A DNA stretch of 14,285 nucleotides from an uncultured Collinsella sp. GTDB lineage: Bacteria > Actinomycetota > Coriobacteriia > Coriobacteriales > Coriobacteriaceae. A program made the position numbers and the translations under genes. Below the pieces are notes generated by a model. That model was given only the letters and a program-made list of their open reading frames with translations. It made no database searches and was not told the DNA's origin. Location: the NCBI GenBank assembly GCA_900544065.1, contig UQTR01000058.1, positions 1-14,285 on the forward strand, read 5' to 3'. Of this stretch, positions 6,292 to 12,481 are shown piece by piece (within the stretch, counting starts at the first letter, position 1; each line of letters opens with the position of its first letter).

Positions 6292-7092
6292 CTATTCCGA
6301 GCACTCAGCCTGAGCCTTCACCCGCGCATAAGCGCGCACGATACGGTATACGGTACTCTTGCTGATTCCCGTATACCGTTCAATCTCGCGCACCGTGTAG
6401 CCGCCATCGTGCAGGGCGAAAATGATTCCGTCTCGCCGCGCGGGTGCTACGGTCTTGAGCTCATTGAGCGGAACGCCCAGGCGCTTCGCCATCTTGTCGG
6501 CAAACGCACGCCGCTCCCACTCCGTCTCATCCATATCGTGAATCACCGGATCGGAACCATCGGGCATCGACAGAGAATAATCCAGAAACCCCTTGGCAGA
6601 CTCAAAGAGCTCAAGCACACAAGAAGGGTCCGAAAATCCCCTCGTCGCATCGTTGTCATACGCTCGCAGATACTCGGCAAAGCTGCTCCAGGGATAACGC
6701 TCGATCAGGGCGATACCTGCCTCCTGCGGATTAGCGTGAACATAGCGAATAGCAGCCATTAGATAACGGTCGGTATCGAGCGAGCGCCGGTCAAAACGGT
6801 TCTGGAACAGATGGCCCGTGCGCCCTGTGCGTTTATTGAACCGCCGCGCGTACGTCAAAAGCAGCCGGTGCATCGCCGCGCTCATAGCGTCCTCGTAATC
6901 TGCAAGCACCAAATGCACGTGATTGCCCATAAGGCACCAGGCAATAACCGTCACGCCCGCCTCGCGACAGCACTCGCGCATCAGCTCCAAAAACTCCCAC
7001 CGGTCTTCATCACCCTCAAAGATGAGCTGCTTGCCCATACCGCGGGCACAGACATGGTAAAAGCCGGTAACCGTTCTCCAAACGCGCTGCAT
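6292..7092 (-). CDS. REP-associated tyrosine (Y1/HUH) transposase with C-terminal HTH
   Basis: 266 residues from ATG 7092-7090, preceded by AAGGGAG; the frame is open further upstream to 7305, but those residues are unlike the family. The N-terminus (TGFYHVCARGMGKQLIF, 8-24) starts the Y1 transposase domain. The HUH metal-binding pair is His58 and His60 (GNHVHLVL). The nucleophile is probably Tyr81 (LLTYARRFNKRTGRTGHLFQNRF). RYVHANPQEAGI (117-128) is typical of RAYT proteins. Residues about 218-256 carry a helix-turn-helix (DGGYTVREIERYTGISKSTVYRIVRAY). RAYTs are single-copy, domesticated-looking enzymes that act on REP hairpins. It stands alone between two Fe-S operons, converging with suf. 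No flanking target duplication or IS ends were seen. The frame looks intact. Confidence 0.9.
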   Translation of the reverse strand: MQRVWRTVTGFYHVCARGMGKQLIFEGDEDRWEFLELMRECCREAGVTVIAWCLMGNHVHLVLADYEDAMSAAMHRLLLTYARRFNKRTGRTGHLFQNRFDRRSLDTDRYLMAAIRYVHANPQEAGIALIERYPWSSFAEYLRAYDNDATRGFSDPSCVLELFESAKGFLDYSLSMPDGSDPVIHDMDETEWERRAFADKMAKRLGVPLNELKTVAPARRDGIIFALHDGGYTVREIERYTGISKSTVYRIVRAYARVKAQAECSE

Positions 7093-7495
7093 GGCGCTCC
7101 CTTCGCCGGGATCTGCTTGCCATCCAATACAGCACGATTGAAGCGTGCCATCAAAACATTCACGCAAAACAATACACTCGCGCGGCCAAAGGCAGCAAAC
7201 AAGCGGCGAACGGCACCGTTGCAACAGGTCAACCCCTGCAACGCTTACAAAAGCTGACCAAAAGCTTGCCCAAGACGGACCCCCTCTACGGAGGTTCGCG
7301 ACCACAGAATTTAGAGTTAAACCGCTTCAATTAAAACTTCCGGACTTCTCGCTACGAAAACTGAGCCGTTCGCCGAATATTCCGTGCATTTCGCGGTATT
7401 ATAGGGGCTGCATGTCATGTCCCTTTCGAAGGGTCGCCCGGCAATCGCCAGCCACGACCCCCAGACGGGACGCCAACACGATAGAGAGGAGAGGC
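7093..7495. other. 403-bp intergenic region between transposase and scaffold gene
   Basis: No convincing gene. It should hold the leftward transposase promoter and the rightward promoter of the scaffold/GGGtGRT operon. TATTAT at 7397-7402 is a good -10-like hexamer without a clear -35; it would give a leader of about 85-90 bases. That leader contains a small hairpin (CCCTT, TCG, AAGGG; 7421-7433). Another short stem (GCACG 7132-7136 with CGTGC 7144-7148) lies near the transposase start. The frame of the downstream gene is open through most of this region, but composition and the strong binding site at 7484-7494 argue against an N-terminal extension. Confidence 0.5.
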
Positions 7496-8230
7496 ATGCA
7501 GTACTCACAGGAAGTGGAGAACATGTGCCCCGTTGCCAAGGGTGCATACCACGGCCCCGCACCCATCCCCGAGGAGGGCAAGTGGGTCCAGGCTAAGGAG
7601 ATTTCCGACATCTCCGGTCTTACGCACGGTGTGGGTTGGTGCGCACCTCAGCAGGGCGCCTGCAAGCTCACGCTGAACGTCAAGGACGGCATCATCGAGG
7701 AGGCCCTCGTTGAGACCATCGGCTGCTCGGGCATGACCCACTCTGCCGCCATGGCTTCCGAGATCCTTCCCGGTAAGACGATCCTCGAGGCCCTCAACAC
7801 CGACCTCGTCTGCGACGCCATCAACGTTGCTATGCGCGAGATCTTCCTGCAGATCGTTTACGGCCGCAGCCAGACCGCGTTCTCCGAGGGCGGCCTGCCC
7901 GTGGGCGCCTCCCTCGACGACCTCGGCAAGGGCCTTCGCTCTCAGGTCGGCACCATGTTCGGCACCAAGGCCAAGGGCGCTCGTTACCTCGAGCTCGCTC
8001 AGGGTTACGTCACCCGCATGGCTCTCAACGACAAGAACGAGATCATCGCGTTCGAGTTCCTGAACCTCGGCAAGTTCACCGACGCCGTCAAGGCCGGCAA
8101 GACCCCCGAGGAGGCCATCGCTGGCGCTATGGGCCACTATGGTCAGTGGGAGAACGCTGCCAAGTACATCGACCCGCGCACCGACGAGGAGACTCACTCC
8201 GTCGCCAGCGTGTTCCCGGTTCACGAGTAG
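7496..8230 (+). CDS. IscU/NifU-like iron-sulfur scaffold family protein
   Basis: 244 residues. The segment from about 50 to 120 resembles the IscU/NifU N-terminal fold: ACKLTLNVKDGIIEEALVETIGC (55-77) parallels IscU up to its second ligand cysteine, then GCSGMTHSAAMASEILPGKTILEAL, and Cys106 (LVCDAINVAM) matches the third. Cys56 sits near the first ligand, but the IscU CGD motif is shortened, so the ligand Asp is absent. Cys11 and Cys49 (HGVGWCAP) are extra. Residues about 125-244 form a domain not found in IscU, with SEGGLPVGASLDDLGKGLRSQ and a C-terminal region I cannot assign. ATG 7496 follows GAGAGGAGAGG. It precedes the GGGtGRT gene by 18 bp. Cluster binding is inferred from homology; the client is unknown. 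Confidence 0.85.
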   Translation: MQYSQEVENMCPVAKGAYHGPAPIPEEGKWVQAKEISDISGLTHGVGWCAPQQGACKLTLNVKDGIIEEALVETIGCSGMTHSAAMASEILPGKTILEALNTDLVCDAINVAMREIFLQIVYGRSQTAFSEGGLPVGASLDDLGKGLRSQVGTMFGTKAKGARYLELAQGYVTRMALNDKNEIIAFEFLNLGKFTDAVKAGKTPEEAIAGAMGHYGQWENAAKYIDPRTDEETHSVASVFPVHE

Positions 8231-8248
8231 AAAGGGAGGGAAATAACT

Positions 8249-9253
8249 ATGACTGTTACGTTCGAAGGTTACGAGCGCCGCGCTGACAAGATCAACAAGT
8301 GCCTCGCCGACAACGGCATCGCCTCCCTCGAGGAAGCTCTGCAGATCTGCACCGACAAGGGCTTCAACCCGCGTGAGATCGTCAACAACACCCAGTCCAT
8401 CGCCTTCCAGAACGCCGAGTGGGCCTACACCCTCGGCTGCGCTCTCGCTGTCAAGCGTGGCGCCAAGACCGCTTCTGAGGCTGCCGCCATCATCGGCGAG
8501 GGCATCCAGGCCTTCACCGTTCCCGGCTCCGTCGCCGAGGACCGCAAGGTCGGTCTGGGCCACGGCAACCTGGGCGCTATGCTGCTCTCCGACGACACCG
8601 AGTGCTTCGCCTTCCTGGCCGGTCACGAGTCCTTCGCTGCCGCTGAGGGCGCTATCGGCCTGGCTCTGAACGCCAACAAGGCTCGCAAGAAGCCGCTGCG
8701 CGTTATCCTCAACGGTCTGGGCAAGGACGCCGCCCAGATCATCGCCCGCATCAACGGCTTCACCTATGTGAAGACCCAGTTCGACTACTACACGGGCGAG
8801 CTCAAGGTCGTCGAGACCATCCCCTACTCCGATGGTCCCCGCGCTGCCGTTAACTGCTACGGCTCCGACGACGTCCGCGAGGGCGTTGCCATCATGTGGC
8901 ACGAGAACGTCGACATCTCGATCACCGGTAACTCCACCAACCCCACGCGCTTCCAGCACCCCGTCGCTGGCACCTACAAGAAGGAGCGCCTCGAGGCTGG
9001 CAAGAAGTACTTCTCCGTCGCTTCTGGTGGCGGTACCGGCCGTACCCTGCACCCGGACAACATGGGCGCCGGCCCTGCCTCTTACGGCATGACCGACACC
9101 ATGGGCCGTATGCACTCCGACGCCCAGTTCGCCGGTTCTTCCTCCGTGCCTGCGCACGTCGACATGATGGGTCTCATCGGCATGGGCAACAACCCCATGG
9201 TCGGTGCCACCGTCGCCTGCGCTGTCGCCGTCGAGGAGGCCCTCAAGGCCTAA
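8249..9253 (+). CDS. GGGtGRT protein, function unknown
   Basis: 334 residues. Residues 260-266 spell GGGTGRT, the motif that names this uncharacterised bacterial family, followed by LHPDNMGAGPASYGMTD. Other Gly-rich segments are LGHGNLGAMLLSDD (103-116) and MMGLIGMGNNPMVGA (306-320). Cysteines lie at 18, 34, 64, 119, 203 and 324. No signal peptide or membrane segment is visible, so it is probably cytosolic. It follows the scaffold gene by 18 bp with a very strong AAAGGGAGGG binding site, and ends at a strong terminator, so the two form a closed unit. Many GCT, CGT, GGT and GTT codons appear compared with the GCC/CGC-rich suf genes, suggesting high expression. An Fe-S-dependent enzyme or a maturation partner are guesses from context. 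Confidence 0.9.
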   Translation: MTVTFEGYERRADKINKCLADNGIASLEEALQICTDKGFNPREIVNNTQSIAFQNAEWAYTLGCALAVKRGAKTASEAAAIIGEGIQAFTVPGSVAEDRKVGLGHGNLGAMLLSDDTECFAFLAGHESFAAAEGAIGLALNANKARKKPLRVILNGLGKDAAQIIARINGFTYVKTQFDYYTGELKVVETIPYSDGPRAAVNCYGSDDVREGVAIMWHENVDISITGNSTNPTRFQHPVAGTYKKERLEAGKKYFSVASGGGTGRTLHPDNMGAGPASYGMTDTMGRMHSDAQFAGSSSVPAHVDMMGLIGMGNNPMVGATVACAVAVEEALKA

Positions 9254-9268
9254 TCGCGCCCGCGCGAT

Positions 9269-9284
9269 GCTCAAATAGTTGAGC
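9269..9284 (+). other. Small hairpin before the main terminator
   Basis: GCTCAA (9269-9274), ATAG, TTGAGC (9279-9284), then TTT. A short 6-bp stem just before the strong terminator, perhaps helping termination or protecting the mRNA 3' end. Confidence 0.4.
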
Positions 9285-9288
9285 TTTG

Positions 9289-9321
9289 GAGCCGCTACCT
9301 TTCGGGGTAGCGGCTCTTTTT
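9289..9321 (+). terminator. Strong intrinsic terminator of the GGGtGRT operon
   Basis: GAGCCGCTACC (9289-9299) pairs with GGTAGCGGCTC (9306-9316) around a 6-base TTTCGG loop, followed by five T and then GTTT. It lies 35 bases after the GGGtGRT stop. Confidence 0.92.
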
Positions 9322-9509
9322 GTTTGCGCTGTCGCAGGGTAGCTAATGCCGATATATCAGTTGCGGCGAAATACGGGATGTAACGAGATAGAATATCAGA
9401 GCGTCCATGACGCCCACCTGCCATAATTGCCCTTTACCGATTTGCCGAGTCTTTGCGGCCCCATTGCCGATCACCCGTGCGACAATGCGCCGGACGAGAA
9501 AGGAATCCG

Positions 9510-11036
9510 ATGGAATCGACTGATGTACTGGTAATTGGATCTGGCATTGCGGGCCTTTGCGCCGCCATCGAAGCGGCACGCACGGGTGCAACCGTCACTG
9601 TGGTATGCGCCGGCAAGACTATGAGTGGATCGAGCTTCTTCCCCGGAACCTGGGGCCTGGGGCTTATCGGACCCGTTAACGAAGACGACGAACAAGACCT
9701 CATCGATACCATCCAGACCGTTGGTGGCGGCGTCGCCGACCCCGAGCTTGTCCAGACGTTTGTCCACGGCATTCCCCAGGCAATTGAATGGCTCGAGCAA
9801 GACCTGGACGTTGAGCTCCAGCGTCCGCAAAGCGCCGAGAGCGCCCAGCAAAAGCAATTTATCCCCTGCTTTGACCACAAGACGCGCATGTGGCGCGGCC
9901 TCACCCGCAAGCCCCTTGAGGACGCTCTGACGACCCGGATCGAGTCGCTCGGTATTCGCCTGCTCCCCCGCCACGAGCTTATCGACCTTGTTGAAGATAC
10001 GGACGGCAGAATAACCGGAACCGTGCTCTACGACCTCACCGAAAATCGTATCGTACCCTTTGCTGCCAAGGCCACGATCATCGCAGCCGGTGGCACAGGC
10101 GGCCTGTTCGAGCGCAGCCTTACGTCGGCTGATGTGCTCAGCTCCTCGCAGGCCATCGCGCTGGCGCACGGCGCAACACTTACTAATATAGAGTTCATGC
10201 AGATGATGCCCGGCTTTATCGAGCCCAAACGAAACCTTGTCTTTAACGAGAAGACCTGGCGTTACGTCAAGTTCGACCAACCGGTCGATATTGCCGACGA
10301 AAAGTTGGACGATCTGCTTGAGCAACGCTCCGGATATGGCCCCTTCACTTCGCGCTTGGCTTCCCGCGCCATCGATCTTGCCATCGATCAAGCAGGCGCC
10401 GAAGGCTTGGCGCTCCACTACGACTTCCCCCGCGAGGACATCCCCGAGTTTGTGCAGACCTTTGCCACCTGGCTACAAGACGAGCACGGCATCGCGCCGA
10501 CCGACGAGATGCGCGTGGCGATGTATGCCCACGCCGCTAACGGCGGTATCAAGATCGACAAGGCAGCCTTCACGGGCGTCGAAGGCCTCTACGCCTGCGG
10601 TGAGGCGACAGGCGGCATGCACGGCGCCGATCGCATTGGTGGCCTGTCAAGCGCCAACGGCATCGTGTTTGGGCGCATCGCGGGCGCATCGGCAGCCCAG
10701 GCAGCACAGAATGCAGCTGAGGCATCCCTGAAGGCGGATATCGCCCTCCCCCAGTACGGCATTGCCACAACAGACGCCGAGCGCCTGACACGCAGCCTTA
10801 AGCACACGATGAGTACCTATTGCATGATCAACAGGACCGAGACGGGCCTATCAAAGGCACTACACGAGCTTGAGGGCTTGAAGACGGAGGCAACGACCTT
10901 GAGCACACAGAAAGTCCAGGACAGCGAAGTCGCAGCCCTCGCCCGCCTGCAATCGCAGATTCAACTAGCACAGGAAATGGTCAAAGCCATGCGCAAGCGA
11001 ACCGAAAGTCTCGGATCGCACTATCGAGCGAATTAA
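9510..11036 (+). CDS. FAD-dependent oxidoreductase, fumarate reductase/L-aspartate oxidase family
   Basis: 508 residues from ATG 9510 (AGAAAGGAA upstream); the open frame to 9453 adds unrelated residues. The dinucleotide-binding motif GSGIAG (10-15) is followed by AIEAARTGATVTVV. ATIIAAGGTGGLF (188-200) is the second FAD strand. HAANGGIKID (341-350) and GLYACGEATGGMHGADRIGG (359-378) match the FrdA/NadB active-site and FAD regions. The C-terminal helical domain (residues 430-508) ends TESLGSHYRAN, like RxESRGxHxR in this family. The usual PRDxVxRAI block reads GPFTSRLASRAI (277-288), so the catalytic Arg arrangement is altered. No signal peptide, heme or FMN domain and no Fe-S partner subunit adjoin it. 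Substrate unknown; NadB is possible but not supported by neighbours. Confidence 0.85.
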   Translation: MESTDVLVIGSGIAGLCAAIEAARTGATVTVVCAGKTMSGSSFFPGTWGLGLIGPVNEDDEQDLIDTIQTVGGGVADPELVQTFVHGIPQAIEWLEQDLDVELQRPQSAESAQQKQFIPCFDHKTRMWRGLTRKPLEDALTTRIESLGIRLLPRHELIDLVEDTDGRITGTVLYDLTENRIVPFAAKATIIAAGGTGGLFERSLTSADVLSSSQAIALAHGATLTNIEFMQMMPGFIEPKRNLVFNEKTWRYVKFDQPVDIADEKLDDLLEQRSGYGPFTSRLASRAIDLAIDQAGAEGLALHYDFPREDIPEFVQTFATWLQDEHGIAPTDEMRVAMYAHAANGGIKIDKAAFTGVEGLYACGEATGGMHGADRIGGLSSANGIVFGRIAGASAAQAAQNAAEASLKADIALPQYGIATTDAERLTRSLKHTMSTYCMINRTETGLSKALHELEGLKTEATTLSTQKVQDSEVAALARLQSQIQLAQEMVKAMRKRTESLGSHYRAN

Positions 11037-11078
11037 ACTGGACACCTATCTAAAGCAAAACACAACTAATCGATATCT

Positions 11079-11114
11079 ATGGGCCCCGTGAACTCGAAGT
11101 GGCACGGGGCCCAT
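11079..11114. repeat. 12-bp perfect inverted repeat after the flavoprotein gene
   Basis: ATGGGCCCCGTG (11079-11090) and CACGGGGCCCAT (11103-11114) are exact complements around a 12-base loop. It lies 42 bases after the flavoprotein stop. Neither strand has a following T-run, so it is a poor intrinsic terminator, but it may stabilise the mRNA end or cause pausing. Confidence 0.6.
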
Positions 11115-11132
11115 TCGTGTCCGCACGGCAGC

Positions 11133-11151
11133 GTATCCTAATTTTGAATAC
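11133..11151. promoter_or_regulatory. Imperfect inverted repeat upstream of dinD
   Basis: GTATCC, seven bases, GAATAC: five of six positions are symmetric. The right side ATACAG recalls the E. coli LexA half-site, but the left half does not match at LexA spacing. DinD genes are SOS-controlled in E. coli, so a damage-response operator is plausible but weakly supported. Confidence 0.2.
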
Positions 11152-11154
11152 AGA

Positions 11155-11169
11155 GCGGGCAAAGCCCGC
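11155..11169 (+). other. GC-rich hairpin in the dinD leader
   Basis: GCGGGC, AAA, GCCCGC: a 6-bp stem with a three-base loop, 28 bases before the dinD start and upstream of its AGGAGG. It may affect the leader mRNA; no T-run follows. Confidence 0.4.
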
Positions 11170-11197
11170 ATACACAAAAGGCCAGCGAGGAGGAGAT

Positions 11198-12057
11198 ATG
11201 GACAGTAGAGATATCGAGAAGTGGCGTGTCAAACTTGATAGCTACGCCAATGTGGAAGACGGCGTTGAGTATTGGCTCGCACGCGATTTAATGGACCCAT
11301 GGGGTACACTCGATGGGAGAACTTTGCCGAAGTTGTTAAGAGGGCAAAAGTCTCGTGCGAAACAAACAAAACTCCAGTTGATTCCCATTTTCGTGACACC
11401 ACGAAAATGGTAACTGCCGGTGTCGCCGCTCGCGCGGTTAAAGACTACAAACTTACGCGCTATGCATGCTATTTAATCGCCCAGAACGGAGATTCAAACA
11501 AGCAAGAAATCGCGCTCGCACAGGCGTACTTCGCCGTGCAGACGCGCCGCCAAGAGCTCATAGAGCAGCGCTTCGCAGAGATTCAGCGCTTGCAGGCGCG
11601 CCACTCGCTATCTGATTCAGAGAAACAGCTCTCGGGTATTGCGTTCAAACGCGGCGTGGACTCCAAAGGATTCGCGATCATCAAGTCGAAGGGCGATGAA
11701 GCGTTATTCGGCGGCAGAAGCACGGCGGAAATGAAGCAACAGCTCGGCGTATCCAAGAGCTCGGCATTGGCGGACAGGCTAGCCGATGTTCTCATCAAAG
11801 CAAAGGACCTTACGAACTCGATGACGGCCTTCAACGCCGAGGAACACGACCTGTACGGTCTGGACCAGATCAAGCAAGAGCACGTCGAGAACAACACAAG
11901 CGTGCGTGGCAGCCTCATCGACCGCGGAATTGTATCCGAGAACCTACCGCCTGCCGAAGATACAAAGAAGCTCGAACGTCGCGTGAAAGCAGACGAGAAA
12001 AAGCTCAAGGAGGGTACAGACGGATTCACCGACCCCCAGGGCAGGCTCGACTTGTAA
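11198..12057 (+). pseudogene. dinD: dinD, DNA-damage-inducible protein D, one-base frameshift
   Basis: ATG 11198 follows AGGAGG (11188-11193) and reads 34 residues of a DinD N-terminus, ending EYWLARDLMDP, then goes out of frame and stops at 11413. The family sequence resumes in another frame as MGYTRWENFAEVVKRAK from 11299, and continues through RYACYLIAQNGD and AYFAVQTRRQELIEQ to the stop at 12057. One missing base, most likely a C in the CCC at 11296-11298, would restore a 286-residue protein, close to E. coli DinD (274). The N-terminal part is a Bro-N-like domain; the last 35 or so residues are charged (KKLERRVKADEKKLKEG). In E. coli DinD is SOS-induced and inhibits RecA filaments. Base use is less GC-rich than its neighbours, suggesting acquisition. 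A sequencing error is the other explanation. Confidence 0.85.
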
Positions 12058-12096
12058 AGCGTCTGCGCCCTTACGGGTTCGGCCCCATGCGAGGTT

Positions 12097-12131
12097 AATA
12101 AAAAAGACGGCCAACCGAAATTGACCGTCTT
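12097..12131 (-). terminator. Terminator of the tRNA-His/tRNA-Lys unit
   Basis: Read leftward, AAGACGG (12131-12125) pairs with CCGTCTT (12110-12104), extended inside by TTG/CAA, and is followed by a run of six T and ATT. It lies 10 bases past the tRNA-Lys 3' end. It could also act weakly for dinD from the other side. Confidence 0.8.
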
Positions 12132-12140
12132 AACATGCTT

Positions 12141-12216
12141 TGGTGGGCCGTCAGGGGGTCGAACCCTGGACCTTGGGATTAAGAGTCCCCTGCTCTACCA
12201 ACTGAGCTAACGACCC
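12141..12216 (-). tRNA. tRNA-Lys (anticodon CTT)
   Basis: 76 bases with encoded CCA. The acceptor stem GGGTCGT/ACGGCCC, D-arm GCTCAGTTGGTAGAGC and T-arm CAGGGTTCGACCCCCTG all fold. The anticodon loop CTCTTAA gives CTT, reading AAG. One G-A mismatch ends the anticodon stem (27-43). It lies 22 bases after tRNA-His in the same transcript. Confidence 0.96.
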
Positions 12217-12238
12217 GATATCAACACGAAGCAAGAAC

Positions 12239-12316
12239 TGGGGTGGGTAAAGGGACTCGAACCCTCGACCTACGGGACCACAACCCGTCGCTCTAGCCAA
12301 CTGAGCTACACCCACC
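12239..12316 (-). tRNA. tRNA-His (anticodon GTG)
   Basis: 78 bases including an encoded extra 5' G (the G-1 of tRNA-His) opposite C73, and an encoded CCA. The anticodon loop TTGTGGT gives GTG. The D-arm GCTCAGTTGGCTAGAGC and T-arm GAGGGTTCGAGTCCCTT fold normally. First gene of the leftward tRNA unit. Confidence 0.96.
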
Positions 12317-12342
12317 GTGTCCTGTGCGCTTCGCGCTCGACT

Positions 12343-12371
12343 ATTATTGCAAGGAACGCCACGCGATGCAA
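12343..12371 (-). promoter_or_regulatory. Promoter of the tRNA-His/tRNA-Lys unit
   Basis: On the minus strand TTGCAT (12371-12366), a 17-bp spacer, and AATAAT (12348-12343). Transcription would start about 20 bases before tRNA-His. Good spacing and a strong -10 suit a tRNA promoter. Confidence 0.65.
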
Positions 12372-12378
12372 GCCCCAA

Positions 12379-12420
12379 TTTTCAAGAATTTTGAAAAGAG
12401 TTTTTCGAGACCATTTCGAG
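12379..12420. promoter_or_regulatory. AT-rich inverted repeat and phased TTTCGAG pair
   Basis: TTTTCAA (12379-12385), GAATT, TTGAAAA (12391-12397) is a perfect 7-bp inverted repeat. TTTCGAG then occurs at 12403 and 12414, 11 bp apart. The segment lies between the tRNA promoter and the aminotransferase, so it could be an operator or an UP-like AT-rich element for either. No clear rightward promoter was identified. Confidence 0.35.
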
Positions 12421-12481
12421 CAAATCCCATCGGTTTGATAGGAGTAAACTTGCCCCACTGCAAATGCTCGAAAGGACCGGC

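Noticed and set aside
7416..7474. CATGTCCCT and CGGGACGCC in the scaffold-operon leader as possible boxes
   Set aside because: Only partial matches and the spacing (50 bp) does not fit the 22-bp period.
7505..9424. Long open frame on the minus strand (about 639 codons) opposite the scaffold and GGGtGRT genes
   Set aside because: A GC-bias shadow of two well-supported genes; Val/Gly/Ala-rich low-complexity translation and it runs through a terminator.
12058..12216. dinD next to a tRNA 3' end as a possible integration (att) site
   Set aside because: No integrase, no duplicated tRNA end and no island boundary visible.
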